A stretch of 64,000 nt of DNA from the NCBI RefSeq assembly GCF_003590775.1, contig NZ_QYUM01000002.1:868001-932000 (forward strand). Direction: 5' to 3'. Both the position numbers and the translations under genes were made by a program. Below are positions 8,182-18,979 of the stretch, piece after piece (position 1 is the stretch's first letter; each line of letters starts with the position of its first letter). The notes under the pieces are model-generated. The model saw only the letters and a list, made by a program, of their open reading frames with translations. It made no database searches and was not told where the DNA came from. This DNA is from Sphingomonas cavernae (GTDB lineage: Bacteria; Pseudomonadota; Alphaproteobacteria; Sphingomonadales; Sphingomonadaceae).

Positions 8182-8550
8182 ATGATGACCGACATTGCAA
8201 CCGACGAAACAGCCAGACTGATCGCTTCGAACAAGGTGGAAGGGACCGCCGTCTACAACCGCGCGGGCGATCGTCTCGGCTCGGTGTCCAACTTCATGGT
8301 CGACAAGGTATCCGGGAATGTCGAGTACGCCGTACTGTCGTTCGGCGGCTTCCTCGGCATGGGCCAGGACCATTACCCGCTACCGTGGAGCATGCTCAGC
8401 TATGACACCGGACAGGGCGGCTATGTCGTTGATCTCGACAAGTCGCTGCTCGACAATGCGCCGCGTTATGGCGCCGATGACGAGCCCGCCTACGATCGCG
8501 ATTACGGCAAGCGGGTCTATGACTATTACGGCGTCAACTATCCCTATTGA
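8182..8550 (+). CDS. PRC-barrel domain protein
   Basis: The product has about 122 residues. The PRC-barrel runs through most of it: NKVEGTAVYNRAGDRLGSVS, then VEYAVLSFGGFLGMGQDHYPLPW and GGYVVDLDK, ending in a Tyr/Asp-rich tail. Stand-alone PRC-barrel proteins of this kind are often stress-induced and their target is unknown. AGGAGAGG at 8173-8180 fits starts at 8182 or 8185 (two consecutive ATGs), not the much longer upstream frame. It is divergent from the 67-residue protein gene and followed by a structured intergenic region with a terminator. Confidence 0.85.
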   Translation: MMTDIATDETARLIASNKVEGTAVYNRAGDRLGSVSNFMVDKVSGNVEYAVLSFGGFLGMGQDHYPLPWSMLSYDTGQGGYVVDLDKSLLDNAPRYGADDEPAYDRDYGKRVYDYYGVNYPY

Positions 8551-8604
8551 TCGCCGATTTTTTCAAACTGTGCGCCAGCGCACAGCTTGTAATGGTTAAT
8601 CGTG

Positions 8605-8697
8605 ATTAAACGACCCCGCGACCCAAGGGCCACTTCTCTTGGAGCGGGGGCCCGCCTTGATGGCCTGGCAGGATTTCCTGCCAGGCCATCTTGTTTT
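8605..8697 (+). ncRNA. Candidate small RNA ending in a strong terminator
   Basis: After a hairpin just past the PRC gene (CTGTGCG/CGCACAG, 8568-8585) comes a nested stem: CCCCGC (8614-8619) with GCGGGG (8644-8649) outside and CCAAG (8623-8627) with CTTGG (8638-8642) inside. A perfect 15-bp terminator stem (8659-8690) with TTGTTTT follows. The terminator is 109 bases beyond the stop codon, and the structures suggest a separate small RNA or a processed 3' UTR. The 5' end is a guess; no family was recognised. Confidence 0.4.
8659..8697 (+). terminator. Strong intrinsic terminator
   Basis: A perfect 15-bp stem (8659-8673 with 8676-8690) and a minimal loop are followed by TTGTTTT. It ends the PRC-barrel transcript or the candidate small RNA before the FMN reductase gene. 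Confidence 0.85.
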
Positions 8698-8781
8698 GCG
8701 ATCCCGCAGAAAAGGCGCTTGATCTAAACTCCACTCGAACCTTTATGCCAGCGGCTCCGATTCACAAAAGGAGCCCGCCAT

Positions 8782-9327
8782 ATGCATTCCACGCTCGATA
8801 TCGCGCTTATCTACGGCAGCACGCGCGAGGCGAGGTTGTGCGACACCGTGGTGCGCTGGGCCGCCGGCGAGATTGCTGCGCGGCGCGACATCGCGCTCGA
8901 AATCATCGACCCGCGCGAGGACGTCGCGGGCAGCGATACGCTCGGCGCCCGGATCGAAGCGGCCGACGGCTATATCGTGGTGACCCCGGAATATAATCAT
9001 GGCTATCCCGCCGCGCTGAAGGCGTTGCTCGATTCGGCGGATGAGCAATGGAGCGCCAAGCCCGTCGCCTTCATCTCTTATGGCGGCGTGTCCGGCGGGC
9101 TACGCGCCGTCGAGCAGCTCAGGCTCGTCTGCGCGGAGCTCAACATGGTGACGGTGCGCGAACAGCTCAGCTTTGCGAATGTCTGGGAGCAGTTCGGAGC
9201 AAATGGTGCGCTGTACGAGCCCGATCGAGCCCGGCGCGCGCTGGCCGCCATGCTGGATGCACTGGGCTGGTGGGGAAGCGTGCTGCGTGACGCGCGTGCG
9301 ACGCTCCCCCGTGCCCGGGCCGCGTGA
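8782..9327 (+). CDS. NADPH-dependent FMN reductase family protein
   Basis: The 181-residue flavodoxin-like protein has the FMN phosphate loop GSTREARLC near the N-terminus, then YIVVTPEYNHGYPAALKALLD and FISYGGVSGGLRAVEQLR. These are signatures of the NADPH-dependent FMN reductase (ChrR/ArsH-like) family, which reduces flavins or quinones. GGAG precedes the ATG by 8 bases. It converges with dapD; the stop codons are adjacent. Confidence 0.9.
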   Translation: MHSTLDIALIYGSTREARLCDTVVRWAAGEIAARRDIALEIIDPREDVAGSDTLGARIEAADGYIVVTPEYNHGYPAALKALLDSADEQWSAKPVAFISYGGVSGGLRAVEQLRLVCAELNMVTVREQLSFANVWEQFGANGALYEPDRARRALAAMLDALGWWGSVLRDARATLPRARAA

Positions 9328-10170
9328 TCAGTCCCGCAGCAGTTCGTTGATACCGGTCTTGGCGCGCGTCTGCGCGTCGACGCGCTTCACGATCACCGCG
9401 CAATAGAGTCCCGGCCCCGGGGTGCCATCGGCGAGCGGCTTGCCGGGCAGCGAGCCGGGGACGACAACGGCATAGGACGGCACGCGGCCGACGAACACCT
9501 CTCCGGTCGCGCGGTCGACGATCTTGGTCGAAGCGCCCAGATAGACCCCCATCGAGAGCACCGCGCCTTCCTCGACGATCACACCCTCGGCGACTTCGGA
9601 GCGCGCACCAATGAAGCAATTGTCCTCGATGATCACGGGGTTGGCCTGGAGCGGTTCAAGCACGCCGCCGATGCCGACGCCGCCCGACAGGTGCACATTC
9701 TTGCCGATCTGCGCGCAACTGCCGACCGTGGTCCAGGTGTCGACCATCGTGCCTTCATCGACGAACGCGCCGATATTGACGAAGCTCGGCATCAGCACCG
9801 CGCCCCTGGCGACATGCGCGCCCGCGCGCACGATCGAGCCCGGCACCGCACGGAAGCCTGCGGCGCGGAAGCGCGCCTCGTCCCAGCCCGAGAATTTCGA
9901 CGGAACCTTGTCCCACCAGTGCGCGGCGCCCGGGCCGTGCGAGATCAGCGCATTGTCGTTGAGACGGAACGACAGCAGCACCGCTTTCTTGAGCCACTGA
10001 TTGACGACCCATTCGCCGTTGCCGGTCTTCTCGGCGACGCGCGCCTTGCCCGAGTCGAGCGCTGCAAGCGCATGGCCAACGGCATCGCGGACTTCGCCCT
10101 TCGTATCGAGGCCTAGTCCGTCGCGCGCGTCCCACGCCTGTTCGATCACCGCCTGCAGATTGTCGCTCAT
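9328..10170 (-). CDS. dapD: 2,3,4,5-tetrahydropyridine-2,6-dicarboxylate N-succinyltransferase
   Basis: The 280-residue enzyme begins [17 protein letters not shown]. The second half is a left-handed beta-helix of hexapeptide repeats ([53 protein letters not shown]). It transfers succinyl from succinyl-CoA in the lysine/diaminopimelate pathway in the cytoplasm. The frame extends to 10203, but the family start is the ATG at 10170, two bases after the stop of the HAD gene, so the two are co-transcribed. Confidence 0.95.
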   Translation of the reverse strand: MSDNLQAVIEQAWDARDGLGLDTKGEVRDAVGHALAALDSGKARVAEKTGNGEWVVNQWLKKAVLLSFRLNDNALISHGPGAAHWWDKVPSKFSGWDEARFRAAGFRAVPGSIVRAGAHVARGAVLMPSFVNIGAFVDEGTMVDTWTTVGSCAQIGKNVHLSGGVGIGGVLEPLQANPVIIEDNCFIGARSEVAEGVIVEEGAVLSMGVYLGASTKIVDRATGEVFVGRVPSYAVVVPGSLPGKPLADGTPGPGLYCAVIVKRVDAQTRAKTGINELLRD

Positions 10171-10172
10171 CG

Positions 10173-10841
10173 TCACTCGCTTTCGGTTATGTGTTTCAGC
10201 CATTCGCCAAGATCGGCGACCTCATAGTCGATCATCCCGGCCTGAACACCCTCATTGCCGAGTTCGGATCCGTTGTTGATCCAGACGGTCGTCATGCCGA
10301 GCGCCTTGGCCGGCACCAGGTTGCGCGCCATGTCCTCAACGAACACCGACTCGGCGGGATCGATCGCGAGCGCCGCGCACATCCGCGCATAGCCCTTGGC
10401 CTGCGGCTTGGGGCGGTAGTCAAGCTGGTGGATGTCGTAGACCGTTTCGAAGACGCCGCCCAGGCCCAGCCGGTCGAGCACGCGCAGCGCATAGGGCGCA
10501 TCGCCGTTGGTGAACACGATCCGGCGCCCGGGCAGCGCGGCGATCGTGTCGACGACATGCGGGTCATGCGACAGCCGATCGAGCGGGATATCGTGGACGA
10601 AGTCGAGGAAATGGTGCGGATCGACGCCGTGATCGGCCATGAGCCCGGCGAGCGTCGTGCCATGCGCGCGGAAATAGCCCTTCTGAACGCGCCGGGCCTC
10701 GACGAGATCGACCGAGAGCAGCTCTGCGATATAGGCGCCCATGCGTCCGTCGATCAGCGCGAACAGCTCGGCCCCGGGGGGATAGAGCGTGTTGTCGAGG
10801 TCGAAAATCCAGTTGCGGATATGGGAGAGCGCGCCGATCAT
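10173..10841 (-). CDS. HAD-superfamily pyrimidine 5'-nucleotidase
   Basis: The 222-residue protein carries HAD motif I ([11 protein letters not shown], nucleophile Asp14, acid Asp16), motif II around [14 protein letters not shown], the Lys region [11 protein letters not shown] and motif [12 protein letters not shown]. It matches the pyrimidine 5'-nucleotidase (YjjG/SDT1-like) group, which removes phosphate from nucleoside monophosphates. It is the first gene of an apparent two-gene unit with dapD. It is divergent from the S8 protease gene, whose promoter must lie within the 90-base gap. Confidence 0.88.
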   Translation of the reverse strand: MIGALSHIRNWIFDLDNTLYPPGAELFALIDGRMGAYIAELLSVDLVEARRVQKGYFRAHGTTLAGLMADHGVDPHHFLDFVHDIPLDRLSHDPHVVDTIAALPGRRIVFTNGDAPYALRVLDRLGLGGVFETVYDIHQLDYRPKPQAKGYARMCAALAIDPAESVFVEDMARNLVPAKALGMTTVWINNGSELGNEGVQAGMIDYEVADLGEWLKHITESE

Positions 10842-10931
10842 GCGGGACAGGCGTTTAGCCGAGCCTCTATATTAAGTTCAAGGCAAGCCGCGTGCGCTAG
10901 GCTGTCAGCGATTCGGGGCTGGGGCAATAAA

Positions 10932-13211
10932 ATGCGTTTGCAGGGCGTAAGACGGATTCTGATGCTGGGCACTGCGATTCCGCTCGCGGTCTCGCTGGCG
11001 GCGTGCGGCGGCGGTGGCGGCGGTGTAAACTCGACGCCCGCGCCAGTACCCGCTGCGCCGCCCCCTCCTCCGCCGCCGCCACCTCCTCCGCCACCGCCGC
11101 CGAGCACAAATTTCGATACCCCCGAATATCGCCAGTCAAACGCCGCCGTCAGCACCAGGGCGATCAGCGCCTATCAGGCCGGCGCGACCGGCGCGGGTAT
11201 CACCGCGGCGGTGGTCGATAGCGGCATCAATCCCGCCCTGTCCGAATTCGCGGGCAAGATCAGCAGCGCCTCCGCCGATCTTGCGGGCACCCGGCCGATG
11301 GCCGACGAGGACGGTCATGGCACCGCGGTCGCGGGGATCATCGGCGCGGCGAAGAACGACAGCGGCATGCACGGCGTCGCGTTCAATTCGACGCTGCTCA
11401 TCGCAAAAACCGATCAGCCCGGAAGCTGCACCAATACCAGCGGCCCGGTCGACCAGCAGGGTTGCCAGCATCCCGACAGTGCGATCGCGCGCGGCGTCGA
11501 TCTGGCGCGCACCAACCAGGCGCGCGTGATCAACATCTCGCTCGGCGGCTCGCCCGCAGCCAGCGTGCTGCGCGCCGCGATCGACCGCGCCACGGCCGCA
11601 GGGATCGTCATCGTGATCTCGGCGGGCAATGACAGCGCCGCCAATCCCGATCCGATGGCGCAGGTCGCGCTCGACCCCGTCGCGCGCGGGCTCGTCATCA
11701 TCGCGGGCGCGCTCGATGCCAGCGATGGGCTCGCCAGCTTCAGCAATCAGGCGGGCAGCGGGCAGGCCCAGTATCTGTCCGCGCTCGGCAGCCGGGTGGT
11801 CACCGTCAATGAGAATGGTGCGTCTATCTTTTTTAGTGGCACGTCGGCCTCGGCGCCGGTCATTTCGGGCGCGGTCGCGCTGCTTGCGCAGGCATTCCCC
11901 ACTCTCACCGGCCGCCAGATCGTCGAGCTGCTGTTCAATTCGGCGCGCGATCTGGGTGCAGCGGGCGACGACGCGACCTTCGGGCAAGGCGCGCTCGACC
12001 TCGCGCGCGCCTTCCAGCCGCAGGGGCAAACGTCGCTCGCGGGCTCGATGACGCCGGTCTCGACCGCCAGCAATGCGACGATGTCGCCCGCAATGGGCGA
12101 CGCCGCCAAGGCGGGGACCGCGCAATCCGTCATGCTCGACGGCTATGGCCGCGCCTATGTGCTCGACCTCGCGCGGACGCTCAGCCCCGGCGCGCCGCGA
12201 CGGACGCTGACCCCCGCGCTTGCGCAAGGCGGACGCCAGCTTGCCGCCGCCGGACGCGCGCTCGCCTTTTCAGTGTCCGTCGCGGAGGGCACGCGCGGCA
12301 CGCAATTGCTGCTGACGCGCGACCAGGCCGAGCTGGCGCGCGCTACCGCGGGCTTTGTCGCGAGCCGGATCGACAGGCGCACCGAGATGGCGCTGGGCTA
12401 CCACACGAGCGCGGGAACGATCGCCGCGTCGCTCAAGGGAAGGCGCGAAGCCGCCTTCCTTGTCGCCGAAGACCCGGCGCACGGTCTCGGGTTCGAGCGT
12501 CGGGCGAAATCGTCGGTCGCGGTTCGGCACCAGCTTTCCGATCTCGGCATCATGATCACTGCCGAAACCGGATCGGCGCTGCTCTACGATCCCGCCGAAG
12601 CCGCGCGATTGCGGGGTGATTATAGCCGCCATGGCTATGACCGGATTTCGCTGGGACTGGACGGGCAACTGGGCAAGATCGCACTCGGCGTCGAGGCGAG
12701 CCGGCTGGTCGAGAAGGAAACCGTGCTTGGCGCGCGCTTCGGCCCCGCGCTGGGCGGCAATGGCGCGACGAGCTGGTTCCTCGATGTCGACGCGGCGCTC
12801 GCGCTCGGCAGCGGCTGGCGGATCGGCGGCACGCTGCGGCAGGGTATCACGCGGGCGCCGCTCGGAACGCTCAAGAGCAATGCCTTCGCCTTCGATGTCG
12901 GCAAGTCCGGCGTATTTGGCGCGAACGACCGCCTGACGCTGCGCGTGGCGCAACCGCTTCGGATCGTCAGCGGCGGCTTTCGCCTCACCCTTCCCGACAG
13001 CTACGATTATCAGACGGGCGAAACGAGCTATGCGATCCGCTATCTCGGATTGGCCCCCAAGGGACAGCAAATCGACCTCGAGGCCGTATATGCGCGTCCG
13101 CTCGGGCCGGGCTGGCTGACCACCAATCTGTTCTACCGACAGGACCCGGGAAATCTCTGGTACGCACCCGACGACATCGGGATGGCACTGCGCTTCGGGA
13201 TGGATTTTTAA
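10932..13211 (+). CDS. S8 (subtilisin-like) serine protease autotransporter with lipoprotein signal
   Basis: The 759-residue protein has a lipobox LAAC (Cys25) followed by a glycine run and 15 consecutive prolines (about 43-57). The S8 peptidase domain holds Asp96 (AVVDSGIN), His129 (DGHGTAVAGI), the oxyanion Asn233 (SAGND) and Ser305 (FSGTSASAPV). The last about 280 residues form an autotransporter beta-barrel ending in Phe. Together these suggest a lipid-anchored outer-membrane protease, similar in design to NalP of Neisseria. The frame is open far upstream through the HAD gene; ATG 10932 is where the signal peptide begins. A palindromic repeat follows the stop. Confidence 0.9.
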   Translation: MRLQGVRRILMLGTAIPLAVSLAACGGGGGGVNSTPAPVPAAPPPPPPPPPPPPPPPSTNFDTPEYRQSNAAVSTRAISAYQAGATGAGITAAVVDSGINPALSEFAGKISSASADLAGTRPMADEDGHGTAVAGIIGAAKNDSGMHGVAFNSTLLIAKTDQPGSCTNTSGPVDQQGCQHPDSAIARGVDLARTNQARVINISLGGSPAASVLRAAIDRATAAGIVIVISAGNDSAANPDPMAQVALDPVARGLVIIAGALDASDGLASFSNQAGSGQAQYLSALGSRVVTVNENGASIFFSGTSASAPVISGAVALLAQAFPTLTGRQIVELLFNSARDLGAAGDDATFGQGALDLARAFQPQGQTSLAGSMTPVSTASNATMSPAMGDAAKAGTAQSVMLDGYGRAYVLDLARTLSPGAPRRTLTPALAQGGRQLAAAGRALAFSVSVAEGTRGTQLLLTRDQAELARATAGFVASRIDRRTEMALGYHTSAGTIAASLKGRREAAFLVAEDPAHGLGFERRAKSSVAVRHQLSDLGIMITAETGSALLYDPAEAARLRGDYSRHGYDRISLGLDGQLGKIALGVEASRLVEKETVLGARFGPALGGNGATSWFLDVDAALALGSGWRIGGTLRQGITRAPLGTLKSNAFAFDVGKSGVFGANDRLTLRVAQPLRIVSGGFRLTLPDSYDYQTGETSYAIRYLGLAPKGQQIDLEAVYARPLGPGWLTTNLFYRQDPGNLWYAPDDIGMALRFGMDF

Positions 13212-13226
13212 CGCCCCGCACATTCA

Positions 13227-13307
13227 GTGCTCCTGCGGAAGCAGGAGCCCATGGCGAGCGGCGTATGAGCGCTGGAACCATGGGCTCCGGGTCAAGCCCG
13301 GAGCACC
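13227..13307. repeat. Palindromic intergenic repeat (REP-like, family 1)
   Basis: Imperfect inverted repeat with outer arms GTGCTCC...GGAGCAC and inner arms GGAGCCCATGG / CCATGGGCTCC. It fills the gap between the convergent protease and sufA genes and may act as their terminator structure. Repeats of this style (GGGTCAAGCCCGGAG) are frequent in sphingomonad genomes. Confidence 0.6.
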
Positions 13308-13313
13308 CCGTGC

Positions 13314-13676
13314 TTAAACCGTAAAACTCTCGCCGCAGCCGCACGCGCCCTTGGCGTTGGGGTTGTTGAAGACGAAACCCGCGGTGAAATCATCCTCCAC
13401 CCAGTCCATCGTCGATCCGATCAGGTAGAGTACCGAGGCGGCGTCGATGAAGAAGGGGCCGGCGGGCGTGTCGATGCGCTCGTCGAAGCTCGCGGCTTCG
13501 CTCACATAGTCGACCGAATAGGCGAGCCCCGAACAACCGCGCCGCGGTGTCGACAGCTTGACGCCGATCGTGCCCTCGGGCGCGTCCTTCATCAGCGTCG
13601 CGATCCGCGCCTCGGCCGAGGGTGTGAGCATGACCGCGGCGGGGCGTGCGCGGACTTTGGTCGTCGTCTCGGTCAT
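13314..13676 (-). CDS. sufA: HesB/IscA-type iron-sulfur assembly protein
   Basis: The 120-residue A-type carrier has the three ligand cysteines Cys48 (RRGCSG) and Cys112/Cys114 (GACGCGESF). It should accept Fe-S clusters from the SufBCD scaffold and pass them to target proteins in the cytoplasm. ATG 13676 overlaps the sufT stop (TGATG); GTG 13679 is also possible. It is the last gene of the suf operon. Whether it is SufA or ErpA by function cannot be decided, but the position favours SufA. Confidence 0.9.
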   Translation of the reverse strand: MTETTTKVRARPAAVMLTPSAEARIATLMKDAPEGTIGVKLSTPRRGCSGLAYSVDYVSEAASFDERIDTPAGPFFIDAASVLYLIGSTMDWVEDDFTAGFVFNNPNAKGACGCGESFTV

Positions 13677-14143
13677 CACAGCATCCCCAATTCGAGCTTG
13701 GCCTCGTCCGACATCTTCTGCGGATCCCAGGGCGGATCCCAGATGAGATTGACTTCGGCCGATCCGATCCCGGGCACGCTGCCGACGCGAAGCTCGACCT
13801 CACCGGGCATCGATTCGGCGACGGGACAATGCGGTGTGGTCAGCGTCATCGTGACGACAGCATGGCCGTCCTCGGTGATGTCGACGCCGTAGATCAGCCC
13901 GAGATCGTAGATGTTCACGGGAATCTCGGGATCGTAAATCTCTTTCAGCGAGCCGATTACCGCCTCGTAGAGATCGCCGCCGGGCTCGCCCACGGGTTCA
14001 GCCGCCGGCTTCTGCGAGAGGAAACCCTCGAGATAGTCGCGCTTGCGCTCCATCGTGTCGCGCGGCGTCTCCTCGACGCGCACCTTGGGCGGCTTCACAG
14101 CCTCCTCGACCTCTTCGACCACGATCTTGCGTTCCTCGTTCAC
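13676..14143 (-). CDS. sufT: SUF system protein SufT (DUF59/MIP18 family)
   Basis: The 155-residue protein has a charged N-terminal extension (about 1-55), then a DUF59 domain: EAVIGSLKEIYDPEIPVNIYDLGLIY and TLTTPHCPVAESMPGEV, which holds the conserved Cys, and the end NLIWDPPWDPQKMS. SufT supports Fe-S protein maturation in bacteria whose SUF system serves as main assembly route. Its ATG overlaps the sufS stop by 4 bases and its stop overlaps sufA, indicating translational coupling. Confidence 0.92.
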   Translation of the reverse strand: MNEERKIVVEEVEEAVKPPKVRVEETPRDTMERKRDYLEGFLSQKPAAEPVGEPGGDLYEAVIGSLKEIYDPEIPVNIYDLGLIYGVDITEDGHAVVTMTLTTPHCPVAESMPGEVELRVGSVPGIGSAEVNLIWDPPWDPQKMSDEAKLELGML

Positions 14144-15354
14144 CCGAAAATCCTCGTGACTCGTTGTATGCCCTTCGCCAGCGCTTCGACATCGACCTCG
14201 CTCGAATAGACGCCGAAGCTCGCGCGCGCGGTGGCGTCGACCCCCAGATGCGCCATCAGCGGCTGCGCGCAGTGATGCCCCGCGCGGATCGCGACATGGC
14301 TTTCGTCCAATATGGTGCCGATGTCGTGGGGATGAACCCCCTCGATCCCGAAGCTGACGATTCCCGCCGAATCGTCGGGCCCGAACAGCCGCACGCTGTT
14401 GATCGCCGACAGCGCCTCGCGCGCGGCCTTCACCAGCGCGGTTTCATGCGCATGGATCGCATTGAGCCCGATCGCGTCGACATAGTCGATCGCGGCGTGA
14501 AGCCCGATCACGCCCACCACATGCGGCGTCCCCGCCTCGAAGCGCGCGGGTGGGGGCGCATAGGTCGTCTTCGCGAAGGTGACCTTGTCGATCATCGCGC
14601 CGCCGCCATGCCAGGGCGGCATCGATTCGAGGATCTCGGGCCGCGCCCAGAGCACGCCGATCCCCGTCGGGCCGTAGAGCTTGTGCCCCGAAAAGGCGTA
14701 GAAATCGGCGCCGATCTCGGCGACGTTCACGGGAATTCGCGGCACCGCCTGGCAGCCGTCGAGCAGCAGCTTCGCTCCGACGCCGTGCGCCAGCTCCGCC
14801 GCACGCTTCGCGTCGAGCACCGAGCCGAGGACGTTGGAGACATGCGCCAGCGCAACGAGCTTGTGCGCAGGCGTCAACATCGCCGCGACCGCGTCGAGGT
14901 CGATCTTTCCATCTTCGGTCAGCGGCGCGACATCGATCTCGATGCCCGTCCGGTCGCGCAGCAACTGCCAGGGCACGATGTTCGAATGATGCTCGAGCAT
15001 CGACAGCAGCACGCGGTCGCCCGCCTTCAGATGCGTATTGCCCCAGCTATGCGCGACGAGGTTGATGCTCTCGGTCGCACCGCGCGTGAAGACGATCTCT
15101 TGCGGATCGCCGGCGCCGATGAAGCGCGCGATCCGCTGCCGCGCCGCCTCGAACGCCACCGTCATCTCGGCCGAGCGCTGATAGACGCCGCGGTGGACGG
15201 TGGCATAGGTCTCGCCATAGCCGCGCGCGATCGCATCGATCACGGCGCGCGGCTTCTGCGCGGTCGCGGCGCTGTCGAGATAACGCCAACCGTCGGGGAT
15301 CGCCGGAAAGTCGGCGAGATGGTCCAGAGGGCGCGTATCGGCGAGCGTCGTCAT
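14140..15354 (-). CDS. sufS: Cysteine desulfurase SufS
   Basis: The 404-residue PLP enzyme has the lysine motif FSGHKLYGPTG (Lys225) and the catalytic cysteine in RAGHHCAQPLM (Cys362), the signature of group II desulfurases. It releases sulfur from cysteine for cluster assembly on SufBCD. The frame continues upstream into a palindromic repeat, but ATG 15354 (MTTLADTRPLDHLADFPAI) is the family start. No sufE gene is visible in this window. Confidence 0.95.
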   Translation of the reverse strand: MTTLADTRPLDHLADFPAIPDGWRYLDSAATAQKPRAVIDAIARGYGETYATVHRGVYQRSAEMTVAFEAARQRIARFIGAGDPQEIVFTRGATESINLVAHSWGNTHLKAGDRVLLSMLEHHSNIVPWQLLRDRTGIEIDVAPLTEDGKIDLDAVAAMLTPAHKLVALAHVSNVLGSVLDAKRAAELAHGVGAKLLLDGCQAVPRIPVNVAEIGADFYAFSGHKLYGPTGIGVLWARPEILESMPPWHGGGAMIDKVTFAKTTYAPPPARFEAGTPHVVGVIGLHAAIDYVDAIGLNAIHAHETALVKAAREALSAINSVRLFGPDDSAGIVSFGIEGVHPHDIGTILDESHVAIRAGHHCAQPLMAHLGVDATARASFGVYSSEVDVEALAKGIQRVTRIFG

Positions 15355-15365
15355 CTCCACCCCCC

Positions 15366-15435
15366 GTTTGTCCCGAGCGAAGTCGAGGGACGCCCGCGCG
15401 ATACCCAACGTCCCTCGACTACGCTCGGGACGAAC
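15366..15435. repeat. Palindromic repeat between sufD and sufS
   Basis: Long inverted repeat with arms at 15366-15392 and 15409-15435 built on GTCCCGAGCG and AGTCGAGGGACG and their complement (CGTCCCTCGACT, CGCTCGGGAC), with one or two mismatches. The core GTCCCGAGCGnAGTCGAGGGAC is a well-known sphingomonad repeat style. In the transcript it would form a strong hairpin between the sufD stop and the sufS start. Confidence 0.75.
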
Positions 15436-15454
15436 GGAAACTGGGGTGGCCGGT

Positions 15455-16216
15455 TCACAGCAAATTCTCCAGCGCAGCGATCGCCGCGGCCTCGATCGCC
15501 TCACGCTCGGCCGCGTCCTCGATTCCGTCAAACACGCCCGCGATGAAGCCCTGCAGCATCAGCTTCTTGGCCTCGGCGGGCGGCAGCCCGCGGCTGGCGA
15601 GGTAGAAGAGCGCTTGCCGGTCGAGCTCGCCGACGGTCGCGCCGTGCGCGCATTTGACGTCATCGGCGTAGATTTCGAGCTCGGGCTTGGCGTTAGCGGT
15701 CGCGGTGCGATCGAGCAGCATCGCCTTTACCGATTGTTCGGCGTCGGTCTTCTGCGCGTCGCGCGCGACGAGGATCTTGCCGAGATAGCTGCCCGTCGCC
15801 TTGCCCGCGAGCACCGAGCGCACGGTCTGGTGGCTCGTCGCCCCCGGCTCGGCATGCGTCACCTGCGTCACGATCTCGAGCGTCTGCGTCCCCGAACCGA
15901 GGATCGCGCCGCCCATCTCGAAATGCGCGCCCTCGGCGAGCGTGACGTCAAGCGTAATCCGCCCGAACTGCCCGCCGGTGTTGAGGACATAGAATTCGGC
16001 GCGCGCATCGCGGCCCAGCGTGACGGTGTAATCCTCGACGATCACCGCGCCCTCGCGCGCCTGCTGCGCGATGATCCGCGTGATGCTCTCGCCCGCCGGC
16101 ACCGCAATCGTCTCGCGCTTGCCCGGCACCTCGGGCCAGACCTTCGCGAGCGCATCGAGATCGCTATAGCGCCAGGCTTCGAGCTTGCGCGTGGGAAGAG
16201 GAAGCTGCGTGGTCAT
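15455..16216 (-). CDS. sufD: Fe-S assembly scaffold subunit SufD
   Basis: The 253-residue protein is short for SufD but has the family core: LEAWRYSDLDAL near the N-terminus, then a beta-helical middle, and the conserved C-terminal block DDVKCAHGATVGELDRQALFYLASRGL with the key Cys and His. SufD pairs with SufB and two SufC ATPases in the cluster-building complex. The gene is flanked by palindromic repeats on both sides. Confidence 0.93.
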   Translation of the reverse strand: MTTQLPLPTRKLEAWRYSDLDALAKVWPEVPGKRETIAVPAGESITRIIAQQAREGAVIVEDYTVTLGRDARAEFYVLNTGGQFGRITLDVTLAEGAHFEMGGAILGSGTQTLEIVTQVTHAEPGATSHQTVRSVLAGKATGSYLGKILVARDAQKTDAEQSVKAMLLDRTATANAKPELEIYADDVKCAHGATVGELDRQALFYLASRGLPPAEAKKLMLQGFIAGVFDGIEDAAEREAIEAAAIAALENLL

Positions 16217-16234
16217 AGGGCAAGCGCCTTCATT

Positions 16235-16409
16235 CCCTCTCCCTTGATGGGAGAGGGTTGCGCAGACTTGGCGGCTTGCTGCCTAGTCGGAGCTGGGTGA
16301 GGGTGCAGTTCGGTGCCAAGCGCAATGTCGGACATCACCCTCATCCAACTCCGCCTAGACGCCTGCGGCGCCAAGGCTGCGTATCCTTCTCCCATCAAGG
16401 GAGAAGGGG
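16235..16409. repeat. MITE-like palindromic repeat (intact copy A) between sufC and sufD
   Basis: About 175 bp with short palindromes at both ends (CCCTCTCCCTTGATGGGAGAGGG at the left end 16235-16257, and CTTCTCCCATCAAGGGAGAAG at the right) and inner inverted arms CGGAGCTGGGTGAGGGTG / CACCCTCATCCAACTCCG. A second, interrupted copy lies at 24774-25804. No coding capacity is evident, so it is non-autonomous. Confidence 0.8.
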
Positions 16410-16427
16410 AGAAGGCGCCACCCCTAT

Positions 16428-17267
<840 letters not shown>

Positions 17268-17277
17268 AAACTTATCC

Positions 17278-17369
17278 GTCATGCCAGCGCAGGCTGGCAT
17301 CCAAGCGATGCCGCAAACTGCAATGTGGGTTGGAGGATCGTCTGGATCCCAGCCTTCGCTGGGATGACG
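17278..17369. repeat. Palindromic repeat between sufB and sufC
   Basis: Arms GTCATGCCAGCGCAGGCTGGCATCC (17278 on) and GGATCCCAGCCTTCGCTGGGATGAC (to 17369) are related inverted sequences, each with its own small hairpin. It occupies nearly all of the 121-base gap between the sufB stop and the sufC start. Confidence 0.7.
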
Positions 17370-17388
17370 CGGATGGAAAAGGCGTCGA

Positions 17389-18858
<1,470 letters not shown>

Positions 18859-18892
18859 CAATATGCTCCCGCCGCGAAGCGGCCAAAATCAA

Positions 18893-18957
18893 CCTCCGCG
18901 TCTCCGCGTCTCCGTGCGAGAAAAGTTTGTGCGCGCGGAGGCGCGGAGGCGCGGAGG
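18893..18957. repeat. Palindromic repeat (CCTCCGCGTCTCCGCG family) between rrf2 and sufB
   Basis: Left arm CCTCCGCGTCTCCGCG... (18893-18918) pairs with right arm ...CGCGGAGGCGCGGAGG (to 18957) with a few G/A changes. The right half is nearly identical to the palindrome at 23511-23573. It forms the leader region of sufB downstream of rrf2. Confidence 0.7.
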
Positions 18958-18979
18958 AAGAGAGATTGCGCTGCGCGCA

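Noticed and set aside
10191-10931. Plus-strand frame continuous with the S8 protease, opposite the HAD phosphatase gene
   Set aside because: The HAD protein on the minus strand has full family motifs and the protease signal peptide begins at 10932; the upstream part is a high-GC antisense frame.
11136-12227. Long minus-strand frame (363 codons) antisense to the protease
   Set aside because: Arg/Ala/Gly-rich composition without any domain; it mirrors the codon pattern of the real gene.
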